This document shows, piece by piece, positions 25,239-38,421 of a stretch of DNA of 64,000 nucleotides. A program made the translations under genes and the position numbers. The stretch comes from Epichloe hybrida (taxonomy: Eukaryota; Ascomycota; Sordariomycetes; Hypocreales; Clavicipitaceae), in the NCBI GenBank assembly GCA_019022495.1, contig JAFEKR010000013.1:620001-684000 (forward strand), read 5' to 3'. The notes beneath the pieces are model-generated. The model was not told where the DNA came from. It worked only from the letters and a program-made list of their open reading frames with translations, and ran no database searches. Positions within the stretch are counted from its first letter, which is position 1, and every line of letters starts with the position of its first letter.

Positions 25239-25498
25239 TGTTAGTTACACTAAGGTCCTATGTAAGTATAAGGGTAATCCTATATAATTAAAGTTAATAA
25301 TAGTTAGTTAGCTAGCTAGGAAAGAGAGAGAAGAGAGGGAAAGTCTAGATGCTAGAAAAGTAAGCGAAATCCGTATGTGGGGCAAAAGAGGGGGTGGCGA
25401 ATTAATGCAGCCAATCATATTGTGTGCATCGCGCCAGACCCACAATTGGTCTGGTCTTTGGCCACGATTAAACCGATGAAGATCCGAAGGAATTAACA
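25239..25498 (-). repeat. W LTR, right copy (5' LTR of the element)
   Basis: 260 bp. The distal half (25360-25498) keeps many CA and TG dinucleotides and is far less RIPed than the left copy, a marked asymmetry between two LTRs of one insertion. The open frame 25308-25499 is chance. Confidence 0.9.
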
Positions 25499-26699
25499 CT
25501 ATCCTTAATTATTTAATTAAACTTACTAAGAGGTAAAAATAATAGCTTTACTTATAATTCTTTAAACCTTTATAATTTCTTTATTTCCTTAACCTCCTTA
25601 TTTACTACTAATATTATAGTAAAATATTAAGATTAACTAAAGGGATTTAGAACCTAAGATATTCTTTTTAATTATAAATATACCTTCTCTCCTAAAGATA
25701 CTAAAAAAGAAGTTAACCTATAAGTTATATTTTACTTTCTTAATTATATCTCCCCTAATTTATACTAGTATATTATATAATAAGTACTAGAGAATAAGAA
25801 ATTATTTAATCTTAAAGTAAATACTACCCCTAAAGAACTTATAGCTTAGATTCTTATTAAGAAAGTAACTTATAAATATAAGAACTAATACTTATAAATA
25901 CTATTTACTATTTTTAATAATAACTTTAGAGAATAAAACTAAGAGATATTTTAAGTAGTAAATCCTAAAGCTATAAAGAGTCTTTAAGACTTTCTTTTCT
26001 TTAGTAGTATTTATATAGACTTATAAAGTTATTATAAGATAATAGTCTTACTTAAAGATATTATTAACTATAATAAATTTTATAATTAGAAAGAAAAAGA
26101 AATATAGGAAGTTACTAGGAAGTATTCCCCCTTTAAGAGGTAAATAGTAAAGAAAGACTTTTATAAAGACCTTTTTCTTATTAGTATCCTTTCTTTTAGA
26201 GATTAAATAAAATAACTAATTACTTTATAATATCCCTAATCCCCTTAACTACTATAATTACTTCTATTTTATTCCTCAATTCTATTATACTAATCCCTAA
26301 GTATACTAAGTATAAGGCAAAGGTATAATAATAAAGGTAATTCCCTTATTATAAGCCCTTAACTATAAGCCTAGACCCCCTTTACTTTCTCTCCTATAGT
26401 AAGGTATTATAATCCCCCTTTATAGTCTAAAACTATAATACCCTTTCTATAAGATTTAATTATCCCTATCCCCCCTTAAGAGATAAGCTAACCCTTATTA
26501 AAGTAATTACTTAATCTTAATAAGTTTTATAATAATAAAAGTATTAAGTATAGTACTAAGAAGTATAATATTCTTAATATTAAGCTCTTAACTTATTAAA
26601 AAAAAGTATAAAATACTAGGTATTATATAAGAATAATTAGGCTATAGTTTTAAGTTTATACTAAAAGAAAGACCTCTCTAGTACTTCCTAGAGAACCTT

Positions 26700-29327
26700 T
26701 TAGGCTAAGAAAACCCTTAAAATTTCCTAACTTTTATCTATAAGATTAAGTAAAAGTTTAAGATAAATAATATATATTAGAAAAACTATCTATTATAAGG
26801 AAAGTTATAACTACTTATAATTATCTAAGAGAACCCTAATAAATTAAAGATTAAATACTTTAAAGACCTTATAATAAAGCTTTTAAATCTTTAAAAAGTA
26901 AATCCTTATAAATCCTAGTTAAAATTAAATCTCTATAGTTAGATTCTAAATACCTTTAAAGAAATCCTAAAATATAAGGCCTATATTATTAATTCTCCTA
27001 TTAACCTCTAATGCTTTTATAAATAGATAAGGATATTAATTAGTAAATCTAAAGCTTTAATTAATTAATAATAATTCCCTATAGAAGCTAGTACTAAGAA
27101 ACACTTTTAGACTAACTATAGGTATAATAGGAAAGATAAGGAAGCCTAATATAGTTAATTTATATTAAAGAGTAAGCCTTACTACTTAAAAAAGTGTTAT
27201 ATATATAGAAAAGAAAGTTATTAGTTAACTAAGTACTTAGAAAAAGACTAGAAGAAAGTATTCTAATGCTTTAAGAATTACTCTTACATAGACTTAATAG
27301 CTTCTTTATATAATATATTCCTAATATAGTATAAAGGAGATAATAATTCTAAATTAGCTAAGGATAATAATATTAACTAATACCTAATAAAACTTAGCTT
27401 TAGTAAAGAAGATAATAATAGCTAAGTGCTTATAAGCTTCTTTATATATAGGACTACTTATAATAGCTATATAACTACTAAGATTCTTACTAGTAAAGTA
27501 ATAATTTATACTTTAGCTAAGAAGAATCTATTTAATCTTTAGGAACTAGATAAGGTACTAAGTATATTTATACTTAAAGGATAATATTTATCTAAAACCT
27601 TTAAAGGTATTATAGCTAATATAAGTGCTATAGGATATTTATTAGTAAGCTACCCTTAATTCTTAGCTTTATAAAGTATAATACTAACTATTATACTTAA
27701 TAAGTTAAATACTAGGAAAGTAAAGATTCAATTTAGCCTTAGAGAACTAATTAAGGCACTTAGATTAATTAAAGTACTAACCCTATTTAGAATTATTCTC
27801 TTTTAAGTAATCCTTATAAATACTCCCTTTCTCTTATACCTTAATAATATAACTTACCTAAAGATTAATTTTTATATATTAGAGAATATTTTATAGTAAG
27901 GGAATATTAAGGTTCCTATTATATATAAATAAGGGTATATGTAAATACTTCTTAATAAAGAAAAAAGTGTTACTTAGAGTTATTTTATAAAGATTAAGCT
28001 TTATTAATTATATTAATACTTTAAATACCCTTTAGTTTAATATCTTTATAATTTACTATATAAATTAGGGTATAAGGTTAAGTTTAAAGCTATTAAGAAG
28101 CTAACTAAGGTTTACTAGTAATATTAATTACACGTGGATAGCCTATATTAATTTAAATTTACCCTTTAGGATAAATATACCTATAATTACAAAATTATTA
28201 TGGATATTATATATATTAACGGTAACTACCTTATTCTATAGGTTATTAATATAGCTATATCCTTTAATATAGCTAGATTTATTAAGAATATCTTAGTAAA
28301 GACTACGTAGGAGGTACTTTATCTTTGCTAGATTAATATCTATCTAGGCCCCCTGGATTTAATTATTATAGATACTAGAATAACCTTTAGAGGTAAGGAA
28401 TTTAAGCAGCTTACGTTATTAATAGTAATTAAGATTAAAGACATCCTTATTAAGGCTTACTATAGTATTAGTAAGGTTAAGTAATATTATAAGCTACTCT
28501 AAAGAGTCTATAATATTATTAGATAAGAATGCCTAATAACACTAGAGCCCGTAGCGTTACAAATAGTAGTTAAAGCTATAAATAACACTATAGGATTAAA
28601 TAGTCTTATACTAATAGTCCTTATTTTTAGCGCGTATTCTTATATAGTTAAGGAATTACCTCTATTACTAGATATTACGTAATAAGCCCTTATAATCCAA
28701 CTAGTAATAAAGGAAGTTAAAGCGTATTTATACCTAATAGAAGGTTAGTAATACCCTTACTATAAGGAATAGTCTTAATACCTCTATAACTATTAACCTC
28801 CTACTAGGATTACTTATATATATATAGCGTAAAGGTAAGGGATAGAAAGGCCCTTATAAGCTATTAGCTATAGAAGATAAAACCTACACTCTTAAGCTCT
28901 CTTAAGGCCCTAAGGCCTTTAGATTAACCTCTATTAAGCCTTTTTATAAAGATCCTAATAAAGAGAGACTTCCTAAGAGTATAAAGAACTAAGATACCTC
29001 CTTATAACCTATAACTACCCCTCTAGTTAATCCCCTAAGGTAAGGACCTAGAAGACCTTAAAAAAACCCTCCTATTATTATATCTAATGTTAATTACGTA
29101 GATTAAATAAAAGATAAGACTAATATCTTTCTATTAGCTAAGGAAAGCTTTAATTATAAGCTTATAATCTAATTATATAAGGAAGGAATTATTAAGACCT
29201 CTAGTAAACCCTTTAAGTAGTTTACTAAAGCTAAAATTAATACTTTAATTAAATAAGGTGTATTTAAATTTATTAAGTATAATAAAAGAGAGTATAGTAA
29301 AGTTTAAATTTTTAATTCCTATATTAT
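26700..29327 (+). pseudogene. X2 gag and integrase remnant
   Basis: Plus-strand frame with frequent stops, homologous to X1. Gag includes a zinc-knuckle-like segment near 27200-27260 (KKCYIYRKE...TKYLEKD, one Cys changed to Tyr). The integrase core lies near 28195-28560: IIMDIIYI, then LGPLDLIIIDTRITF. A block equivalent to NxIGMVERYH is degraded to YSISKVK. The beginning of the RT region follows and is cut at 29327 by insertion of Z into the ATTAT target (29323-29327). Upstream 25504-26700 has no recognisable domain. It is somewhat less damaged than X1 in places (for example 28130-28560), helping to read the consensus. Confidence 0.65.
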
Positions 29328-29570
29328 TGTTATGAACTGGCCTTATAGCTACTGCATATAAGCGTTTAGAATGAGAATATTATTCTTATAGAAGAAAAAA
29401 GAAATTATACTAGTGGTTACATAGTATTCGGATATATAGCCCCTTATGCGTAGTCCGTGCATAGTCTATAATCTATATAGAGCCCTAACCTAGCTATACT
29501 AAGTACATATACTTTCTAGAGACTTTCTAGAGCTAGACTTAACCTAAGCTTATAGCTTAAGTCTATAATA
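29328..29570 (-). repeat. Z LTR, left copy
   Basis: Begins TGTTATGAACTGGCC and ends GTCTATAATA. Homologous to 53017-53252 along its length, with mostly C/T and G/A differences. The inverted termini TGTTAT/ATAACA are RIP-changed at the right end. Confidence 0.88.
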
Positions 29571-32080
29571 TACCCTTATACTTATCCCCCCTTCCTTACC
29601 TCTTAAAAAACTAAGCGTATATTAACGCTAAACCCTTATTATATAGCTATCTTAAAAAAACATAGTAAAGTAGTATAGGTAGCCTAGTGAGGCTAGTAAG
29701 CACTTAAGTAAGGTTATACCTTTGCTATATAAATCTAAAAAAATTTTTAGTATAGTAGTTACCTTACTTTACTTTAGCTCTATCCCTAATACTACTAGCT
29801 ACCTCTTTTATCGCCCCTTATTACTAGCTATCTCCTTACTTTCTTTACTCTCTTAACTTTACCCTAACTTTATATTTTAACTATTACTTACTAAAATTAA
29901 ACTTTACTTTAAATAACCCCCTTATTAGTAATTATCTAACCCCTTACTATATAATATACTACCCTTACTTACTCCTAGCTATTATTTATAAATATAAATA
30001 ACCTATACTTTAATTAAAGCTTAACTTATTTATCTTAAAATATAAATAACCTATTCCCCTTTCTTTAATTTTATATCTTTTTACCTTTATATTATTATAA
30101 TTCCTTCTCTTTATACTATTTCTTCCTTTATTTATTAATTATCCTATAACCTTAAAGTTTTTTTCTTATATTTAGTTTACTTCTTATTATAAGTAATATT
30201 ATTTTCTCCTTAGTTTAACTTACTTCTAATATACCCTTTCCCTTTTCTTTACCTTCTCTTACCTTACCTAAGGGCACTTACCTTAGTAAGTATATTTTAG
30301 AGAGGGACTTTAATAATAAGGCCCTTTTTAATAGTAAGGAGTATAATTTCCTATATAGTTCTTATATAAATAATCTCTAGAATAAGGATAGCTTTAATTA
30401 TACTTTAGGGCTAAACTAAGCTTATTACTATTACTATACTAGTTATTATATATATCTCTAGGAGAAGTACTTATATAATACTAACCTAAAACTTTATTAT
30501 ACCTTTAAGTATCTTAAAAACCTTATATATATAGGAAAAGCTATTAAGACTCTAGCTATACTATAGTTTACTAATAGTAAGGGGTAATATACTACCCTTA
30601 TAAAAATTTTTATTTACTATTATAAATATTTTAATAGTATACTTACTATTACCTAAATTAATTTAGCTAAGGCCTAGCCCTTAGCTTCCTTCCTTATAGG
30701 TATAGCCTATACTTAAGGTACCTTTAAGGTATAGTAACTTATACTTACCTAGATAATACTTACTTACTAAGGTTATAATAACCTAGCTACTAAATTCTTC
30801 TATAGTATAAGAACTATAAATAATAACTTAGCTTAGTCTATCTTTACCTAGAAGGTAAGTAATACCTAAGTCTAATAAATAGCTAAAACTATTATAAAGC
30901 TAGCCTACACTATTACTAAGACTTACTAATAGCTTAATAACCCTAATAATACCCCCCCCTTTCCTAATTACTTTATACTATAGTAAAAACTTAGCGCTAA
31001 ATTATGTGTGTACTAAAACTAAACTAGGTGCCTTAAATTTTTATAGCTAAATTAAAATATACTCTTTTAAGGCTATTATTTATCTATATATCCCCTTATT
31101 ATAATTTAAATTAGTTAAGTACCTCTATATGTACTATACTTTCTAATAGCTTCTATATTAGTTATATATAGCCTTTTTATTTTACTAGGATATTTCTATT
31201 TAAACCCTTACCTAGTGTGTTTTTAGCTATAAGAATTTCCTTTACCTAATACTCTATAAGATTATTATTAGTATTTATTATAATAAGTTCTAGTAGTAAA
31301 TGTTTATTAGCTAGTCTCTAGCTTAGTAATAGGTTATTCGCTGCCTACTAGACTAGGTTAATATAAAAGATAGGATATAGTCCCCTTAGGATATCTAATT
31401 TAACTATTAAAGGTATAGGAACCTTAAGCACCTTATACTTAGCTATAACCTAATCTAACTTCTTATAAGGATAGTTTATCTTAATATTATAAAGGCTAAG
31501 CTATATATAATCCCTAACCTAAAACTATTCCACTAGTCTATAACTACTATTTATTTTCTCCTACTATTATTACTAAATAAAAGCTATTATAGCTTATATT
31601 AAATCCGTACTATTCTTTAGATATTATAGGAAGGCTTAGGCCCTTCCCTTTGCTAATATAGTAGATAGCCTTATAGGGGATAAATCCTAAATTATAGCTA
31701 TATTAAACCTATAAAGTGCTATATTCGCACTTATTCTAGTTACTAATAAATCTCTATTATTTAAGGCTAGCTAGCAGGCTAGTAAGTAATCTAGCTATTT
31801 AAACTAAGAGAATAATAATATTACGTGTAGTATAGCTTATACTTCCTAGCTAGCCCTTTTTATACCGCTATTTATCTAAGGGTAATATATAGTAAAAAGC
31901 AACTATTATATGCTAACTTTATTATAAAGCTTAGTCTAAAAATTGCTAAGCTAATCTAACCTATAGTCTATAATAATCTATATAGGGAACCTATAAAATT
32001 ACTACTAGTAGTGTTTAAATTATTTTATATATGCCTTAGCTTCTATTAATATTATTACTTCTAACTAAATATACTTTTAA
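29571..32080. other. Z internal region, unassigned
   Basis: RIPed 2.5 kb between the left LTR and retroposon R-B. In minus-strand terms it is the 3' side of Z. I recognise no domain on the minus strand. Translating the plus strand through stops gives long stretches with Gln/Trp-type stops (for example 30240-31000), so a coding segment on the other strand is possible, but nothing in it is identifiable by eye. Confidence 0.4.
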
Positions 32081-32094
32081 AGCTAGTTAGTAAT

Positions 32095-33052
32095 TGATTT
32101 TTAATTTTTTTTGGGGTCATTGGCTGTGGCCAATGCATCTAATTTTCAAGGAACTAAAAAGATTACTAGCAATACCTAGCTAGTGCTATATGTAACAACT
32201 AAATTCAATAATTACTATAGTATTAAGTAAAATATAAAAGAAATAAGCTTTAAGCCATAAATTTAGGGGCTAAAAAGTTAATATAAAGTTTGTAATAAAC
32301 TTTATGGCTATGATTACGTAAGAGTTATAATTCATAACTATATTTAAACTTAAATCTATTTGAGTTTTACTTATAGCATAAATTAATGTAATTCCCTCTT
32401 CCTCTGTGACTATGTTTGTTTTATCTCTCTGTGAGGCCCCACTCACAACACGGGTGCACCCCGCTAGCGCACCACGCTGTAGGGCTAGGTCCACGTAACA
32501 CTAGCAAGCCACTAGCTATAAGTCAGCGACTCGCACGCATAATATACTTAGACCTAGCAAGCTTCAGTCAATATACGAACGCCCCCATACCTCTTGCCTA
32601 GCTATCCCTTTGTTCTCACACTCTCTATATCTCTTCTATCTTATAACTTATCCTTTAAAGCTCTAAGGCAAACTTAAACCCTAAAAAAAAACATAACTTA
32701 TTCTTACTTAACTCCACTCTAATTCGTAATAAACGCACTGCATAATCTATAGGTAGGTTAAGGGCTACTAATTAACTAATTAATAACTAACTAATTAGAA
32801 AATAGTATAGCTAAGGGTAACTATAAGCTAGGGGCTATAACTACTAGGCTATAAAACCTAATAGCTATCCAAAAATCTAAGGAAATTCTAGATAAAAAGG
32901 AAATTTAAAAAACCAAAGAAAATATTAAGGAATTTAGGAAAGTAAGAAGAAGAAGGGAAATAAAAAGCTAGAGAAGAAGGCTAGATATTTGGAAAAGGTG
33001 TTGAAAAATAGAGATCTATAATTTAAGCAGTTTTACCTCGTGCCTGGGAGGG
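32095..33052 (-). mobile_element. R-B: non-LTR retroposon copy, 14-bp TSD, with solo LTR inside
   Basis: Reverse-oriented copy of the R element flanked by agctagttagtaat at 32081-32094 and 33053-33066 (14 bp). It begins (minus strand) at the GAGGGTCC-side end near 33052 with the conserved 5' block and ends near 32095 in the A-rich tail. The least RIPed of the four copies, it shows the 3' hairpin cattggc-caca-gccaatg clearly (32119-32136). It is interrupted by the solo Y LTR at 32430-32620. Confidence 0.85.
32430..32620 (+). mobile_element. Solo LTR of the Y family, TSD CTCTC
   Basis: 191 bp, TGTGAGGCCCC...TGTTCTCACA, with CTCTC at 32425-32429 and 32621-32625. The corresponding uninterrupted site is in R-C at 59603-59607. 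It keeps many CA and TG, so it is a relatively recent insertion. The open frames 32270-32494 and 32416-32601 span this junction and are not genes. Confidence 0.92.
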
Positions 33053-33069
33053 AGCTAGTTAGTAATAAC

Positions 33070-36000
33070 TATAAGGAACTATAGGTAATCCTAGGCTTAA
33101 GCTAGAAGGTTAGTTATAAAGTTAATAGATATTTGTGACTAGTATTTGTCAGGTGGTGGAATTAGCTTTAATAAGCCTTATTATAGCTACTAGCTCTTTT
33201 GCCCTTTATAATAGTAGTAGTTTTATATAAACTAGGCTATATCCTATAATATACTATCCTAATAGAAGTCTCTTTAAAGCACCTTAAAGGTTATATTCTA
33301 GCCTAGGTAACCTAATAGGGGTAAGTTATAAATATGCTATATTAATATTATAGTTAGCGGCTCTTACTTAGGAACTTATATCTATTCTTAAAATTAAAGT
33401 GCTTCCTTTACACTAATCTAATAATTTATAATCTATTCCCTAGTGTTAGTAATGTCTAGAAACTTCCTAGCCCTTATTATTACTACATCCCTTTATAGCT
33501 TATAAGCTTTATCCTAAGCTACTAACTAATCCTATAAAGACTAAAGGTACTTATCTATAAATATTAACACGCTAGCAGGCAAATTCCTTAATATAGCTAG
33601 GCTACCCTCTAGGGAAGTCCTATCTATTACTATAATAAGTTTAAGGTAAATATATAGCTATTCCTCCTTAAAGAAGAATTTTATAGGGCTTGTTACTAAC
33701 TAAATGATTAGTGCCTTTACCCTTTCCTTTTCTAGCCTATCTAGATAATACTATAATAATATATCTAGATGTTTTACTTAAGTGCCTAGTCTATAATATA
33801 AATAGAAATTAAAAAGTGCTAGAGTCTTTACTTACTATGCCTAATATTCTAATATCTCCCTTAGTACTATAAAGTACTTAAGGTTTTTATAGTCTATTAG
33901 TATTATAAATAGCTTACTTACGCTCCGTAGCTTTACTAACTATATCTTTAGATAAGAGATAATTACTAGTAACTCCTTATTATAGATTATATAATTCTAC
34001 TAAGCTACTTATAATTAAGCTAAATAGTAAGCTACTAAATATAGAATACTATTATTACTAAACTAGAAGAGATACCTACCTAAAGCTATTCCTAAGTAAT
34101 TTACCTCTACTAAAGTATCTCTTTTAGGATCCTACTAAGCTAGGATTAGGTATAATATAAAAGCTAACTTTAATACCTTAAAAGCCTTTTTATACTTCTT
34201 TAACTAGTAGAATAAGGCTCCTTTCTTTATTAAGTTAATAAGGGGGCTTACTATATCTAAGAAGTTTAGTATAAAATTATAATAGAAGTTAGTAAAACCT
34301 AAAAAGCCACAGACTCCCTAGACCCTAGTTAGTGCCTCCTAATTCTAAATTACTATAATTTTCTCCTTATCTAAATAAATAGCTTTCCCTACCTAGATAA
34401 TAAACCTAAGGTACTTAACTTCTTTAGTTATAAAAATATACTTCTTAATATCTAGGTTTAGACTAGCTTATTATAGTCTAGATAGCACACCGCGGACCTT
34501 CTATATATAATCCTTTCATAATTTACCTAAGTATATAAGTATATTATTAAGATATATAGTAAAATACTAATTATATATCTAGCTTTATAAACTACTTTAC
34601 CTTAGCTAAAGAATATAATATTTCTTTTACTAGTAGTAGTAGGTAATAGTCTTATTTTATAATCTTATTAAGCACGTAATAGTTCACGTAAAACCTTTAA
34701 CTACTACTAGGCTTTTTTACTAGTAATACTAGAGCTATTACTAATAAGACGCTTACTTAAATCTAACCCTTATTTATTAAGTCTATTACTTACTTCTAGA
34801 TTTCTAATAAATACTTCTAAGGTATATTATATAAAGGCGCCTATAGTAAGTTAGGTTTTTTTCTATCTATATTATATTTAAGGTAAATATAGTAGTCTAA
34901 CTTCCCTTAGTATAGTAGTAAGGCACTTGCCTTACTCTCTAGAAATAAGTCTTTAAAGTCCTATAATACCTCTAGTAAGGAAGCTAAGAGCTCCTTCTCT
35001 ATAGGCTTTAGGGTTATATTAATCTATAAGATAGATAAGATTTCCCTTAGGCTTATAGTGTAAAGCTAGATATTCTCCTTCTATCTCTTTGCTTATTATA
35101 CTATCCTTATAAACATTAAACCTAGAATAAATACTATAAGCTAGTTAACCTTTCTATTAGTTATAGCCTATATAAGCAGCCTATTAGCTAATCCTACACA
35201 CACATATTATCACGCTATATCTAGGCTAATTTCCTTCCATTTTATCTATAGTGTACCTAGGATTAGTTACCTTATTAGTCCTAGGATTATATATACTATA
35301 ATTAGTATTTCCTAGCTATCTAAATCTAGCTAAAAACAAATAATATACGAGATATATAATTATTTCTCCTAACTCTCTTTTCCCCCTTATTTTATACTAA
35401 TAGCTATATAAACTAACCTTTTAGTTATAAGAGAGAGGCATTCTAATTAAAGCTTTTAGATAAGGTATTTACTTATAGTAGTATAGTAGTTATAGCTAGT
35501 GTTAACTTAAGTATTTATAAAGGTAGTCTTATTAATTAAAGTAAAGACTAAGAAGGAAGCTAAGTCTATATTTCTCTAGATCTCCTTAAAGTCCTTATTA
35601 GTAATAACTATATACTATAAAGCCTCTTTATACTTCTTTCCTTTATCCCCTATTAAATAACTTAATAATAAGGTTATTCTTTTCCTAATTAATTTATAGA
35701 CTTATTATCTAAGTTAATAGTAAGTATATTCTCTATATTATAAGTGTTAAAAAAGGACTTCTTTTATAGGTAAATAGTAGGATATAATAAGTATACTATA
35801 GTAAAGTGCTTAGAGAAGCTATATTATAAATATTAGCCTTTGTTATAGTATATGTTAAGTATATCCTAAGTAACCTACTTAGTATGCTTACTACCCTTCT
35901 TATTACCTAACTTTTAGTATTCTATAGAATTTCTAGAGCCTTACTAAGTCCTTACTATGCCTATAGAGTAAACATCTATTATTAGCGTATCCTTATCCTA

Positions 36001-36317
36001 TAGCTTAGCTTTAATTAGGTTAGGCGTTAGATTACCTTGTTTCTATATATAGTGTTTTTCCTCTAGTTAATAGGATTTAATATCTAACGTAATACTTTAA
36101 TAGTAAGCTATAGCTACTTTGTAATTAGCCCTAGGTATATCCTACCTAATACTATAGTCCCTTATTTACTTATTAAGCGCTATATATAACTTAGATAACT
36201 TTACTAAGTTTACTTACCTAAGCCCCCTAGCTAAGGCTAGCTTCTATTTAAAGTAAATATAGAAGTTACTAAACCTTTTATTCTATTGTTATATTAACTA
36301 GTTAAGTTCTATAATTA
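33070..36317 (-). pseudogene. Z pol remnant: gypsy reverse transcriptase region
   Basis: On the minus strand at about 34550-34860 a gypsy RT start is readable through stops. In order it shows PLYNIP, LINKG, VIALVLLVKKPSSS (ancestral PVLFVKKPGGG), RFYVNYYVLNKI (ancestral RFCVDYRALN), then DYYLLLLVKEILYSLAKVK. The Cys-to-Tyr and Asp-to-Asn changes are TG to TA. The segments to the left (33100-34500) should hold the rest of RT, RNase H and integrase but are too degraded to assign. The segments to the right (34900-36317 and 52579-53016) should hold protease and gag. G is inserted at 36322 within this element. Confidence 0.6.
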
Positions 36318-36322
36318 CTATT

Positions 36323-36589
36323 TGTCACGACTATGGTAGGGGAGATATAAACGGAGTGAAGGCTAAGGTTCTTGGTCGTAGCTAGAGAGCTACTACTTAG
36401 GGGTAGGTGTATAAAGGTCTTAAACTCTAACCTCCTATATCTCTTATAAGTAGTCCTTATCTAAATACCTTACTACATGTATATAGCTATCTTATAGCTA
36501 CTTAGTTATTCGCAAAACCTAAGGCTTATCTAAGGGCTTTATTATATAACTATCCTATCTATAGCCCCTTGGCCTCTATGCTCCTAATA
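36323..36589 (-). repeat. G LTR, left copy (3' LTR)
   Basis: 267 bp, begins TGTCACGACTATGG and ends TCCTAATA (ancestral TCCTGACA). It matches 52307-52573. A truncated relative lies at 60626-60797. Confidence 0.92.
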
Positions 36590-36669
36590 TGCTACCCCCC
36601 TAATATATAATTATCCTTAATTAAAAAGAGCTGCTTGGCTAGTGCGTGTATACTACGTATAACCTATGG

Positions 36670-38421
36670 CAGAGCATGTAATGTAATGTAATGTAATGTA
36701 ATATTTAGGGTTTGGATGTAATGTGTAATGTAATGTAATGTAATGTAATGTAATGTGTAATTACATTACATTACATTACAAACATTACAAATGTAATATT
36801 AGGAGGAACAAAAGGTGGGGTATATTAATATCTTATAATATACTTTAGATTCTTCTCTATTAGATTAATATAGATGTTTTTATAATAGGTATTTTATTAA
36901 ATTTACTATTAAATATCTTAATTTCCTATCTTTTAGACTATTAGTTATATCTTCTAGTATAGGGTATATATAGTAAGTTTATAAGGTTAATTAGATTCTT
37001 TAAATTTTTTACATATTATAAGATATTATATTAACTATATATCTATTTTCTTATAATTATATTTCTATTATTTTAAATAAGACTTTTTATTACTAAAAAA
37101 TACCCTATATATCCCTTTTTAAATAATATAAAATAATATATTATAAATCTAAATAATTATATTAAGAAAATATATTTTAACTTTTATATACCTTATAATT
37201 AATATTATTTATATAATCTATATTTAGAATAATATCTATTTTTATAAATTTAATGTTTAACTTTTTTTAAATTTCTTTAATTTCTTTTTTTTCTTTTATA
37301 AAATATAGAAATAAAGTATAGGAATTTAAGAATAAAAAGTTTTAAAAAATAGTATAATTATATAATTAAATATCTTATTTAATATATATCATTTAAAAAA
37401 AGCTTTATTTACTAGATTTAAAATAATAAGGTTATTATATAGAATTAATATAGCTTATATTAAAAAGTGGGCCTTAAAGTGGGTCTTATTAATTATTATC
37501 CTTACTAATTTATAGCTTATTTGCTTAGATCCTTGATTCCTTATGATTTTCTATTAACAAGAAGGTATATCTTAAAGTAGGTCCAAAAGTGGGTCTAATT
37601 ATTATCCTTACTAATCTATAGGTTATTTGCTAAGATATTTATGATTTTCTATTAACAAGAAGGTATATTTTAAAGTGGGCCTTGAAGTGGGTCTTATGAA
37701 TTATTATCCTTACTAATTTATAGCTTATTTACTTAGATCCTTAATTCCTTATGATTTTCTATTAATAAGAAGGTATATTTTAAAATAGGTCTAAAAGTAG
37801 GTCCAATTAATAATCCTTACTAATTTATAGCTTATTTGCTTAGATATTTATGATTTTCTGTTAAAAAGAAGGTATATCTTAAAATTAGGCCTTAAAGTAA
37901 GCCTTACTAATAATAGTACTAATAGTATTAACTTCTTTATAGCTTATTTACTTAGATAGTAATAATTTTTTATAAAAGAAAGTATATCTTAAAGTAAGTC
38001 TAAAAGTAAGTCTTTTTAATTATAGTTATAACTTATATTTACTAATATACTTAGTTTTATACTATTTTTTATTAGAAAAAGTATATTTAAAACTAAGTCT
38101 TAAAACTTTTCTTAGAAGTAAGCTTAAAAAATAAGTTTTATTAGTTTAATTAGTCTTAATAGCTATAATTAAGGATAATATAATAAATAAACCTTAATTT
38201 ATATTTTTATAAACCTAATATAAACTTACTTATAAGTAAATTAAGTTTATAACTATTTATTTCTAATTATCTAACCTTAATAATAAAAAATAAAAAATAA
38301 TTATAAATAATTACAAATAATTACATATAATGTAATGTAATGTATAAAAGGGGGGTGTAATGTAATGTAATGTAATGTGTAATGTAATGTAATGTGTAAT
38401 GTAATGTAATGTGATGCTCTG
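36670..38421. mobile_element. hAT2: non-autonomous hAT-like element, 8-bp TSD
   Basis: 1752 bp with terminal inverted repeat CAGAGCAT...ATGCTCTG and an 8-bp TSD, acctatgg, at 36662-36669 and 38422-38429. Subterminal arrays of ATGTAATGTAATG at both ends (36676-36790 and 38320-38410) parallel the GTAGTGTAG arrays of hAT1. The interior after the left array (36820-36860) is homologous to 3870-3910 of hAT1. No transposase motif is visible. The central part holds a tandem array (separate entry). Confidence 0.85.
37459..38110. repeat. Dimeric tandem array in hAT2 (about 110 and 99 bp alternating)
   Basis: A block containing aaagtgggtc-like pairs recurs at about 37461, 37571, 37671, 37781, 37879, 37989 and 38088, so spacings alternate near 110 and 99 bp. 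Each unit has the double motif aaagtgggcc...aaagtgggtc plus an AT-rich spacer with gattttctatta. hAT1 has two related units near 4620-4745. Confidence 0.8.

Larger units (their letters stand above)
18758..25498 (-). mobile_element. W: Copia-type LTR retrotransposon on the minus strand, TSD CTATC
   Basis: 6741 bp with 260-bp LTRs at 18758-19017 and 25239-25498 (TGTTAGTTACAC...GGAATTAACA). The TSD CTATC lies at 18753-18757 and 25499-25503. The unoccupied target is at 60933-60937 in X3. Coding content reads on the minus strand, with gag at the right and RNase H at the left. Confidence 0.93.

Noticed and set aside
29571..32080. Possible separate element or gene on the plus strand inside Z
   Set aside because: Some long plus-strand readings exist if stops are ignored, but no motif, terminus or TSD could be found, so it is left as unassigned Z interior.
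36676..36790. Telomere-like repeat
   Set aside because: The unit is ATGTAATG-like, not TTAGGG. It is subterminal in a transposon with an 8-bp TSD, although a single ttagggtttgg occurs within it.
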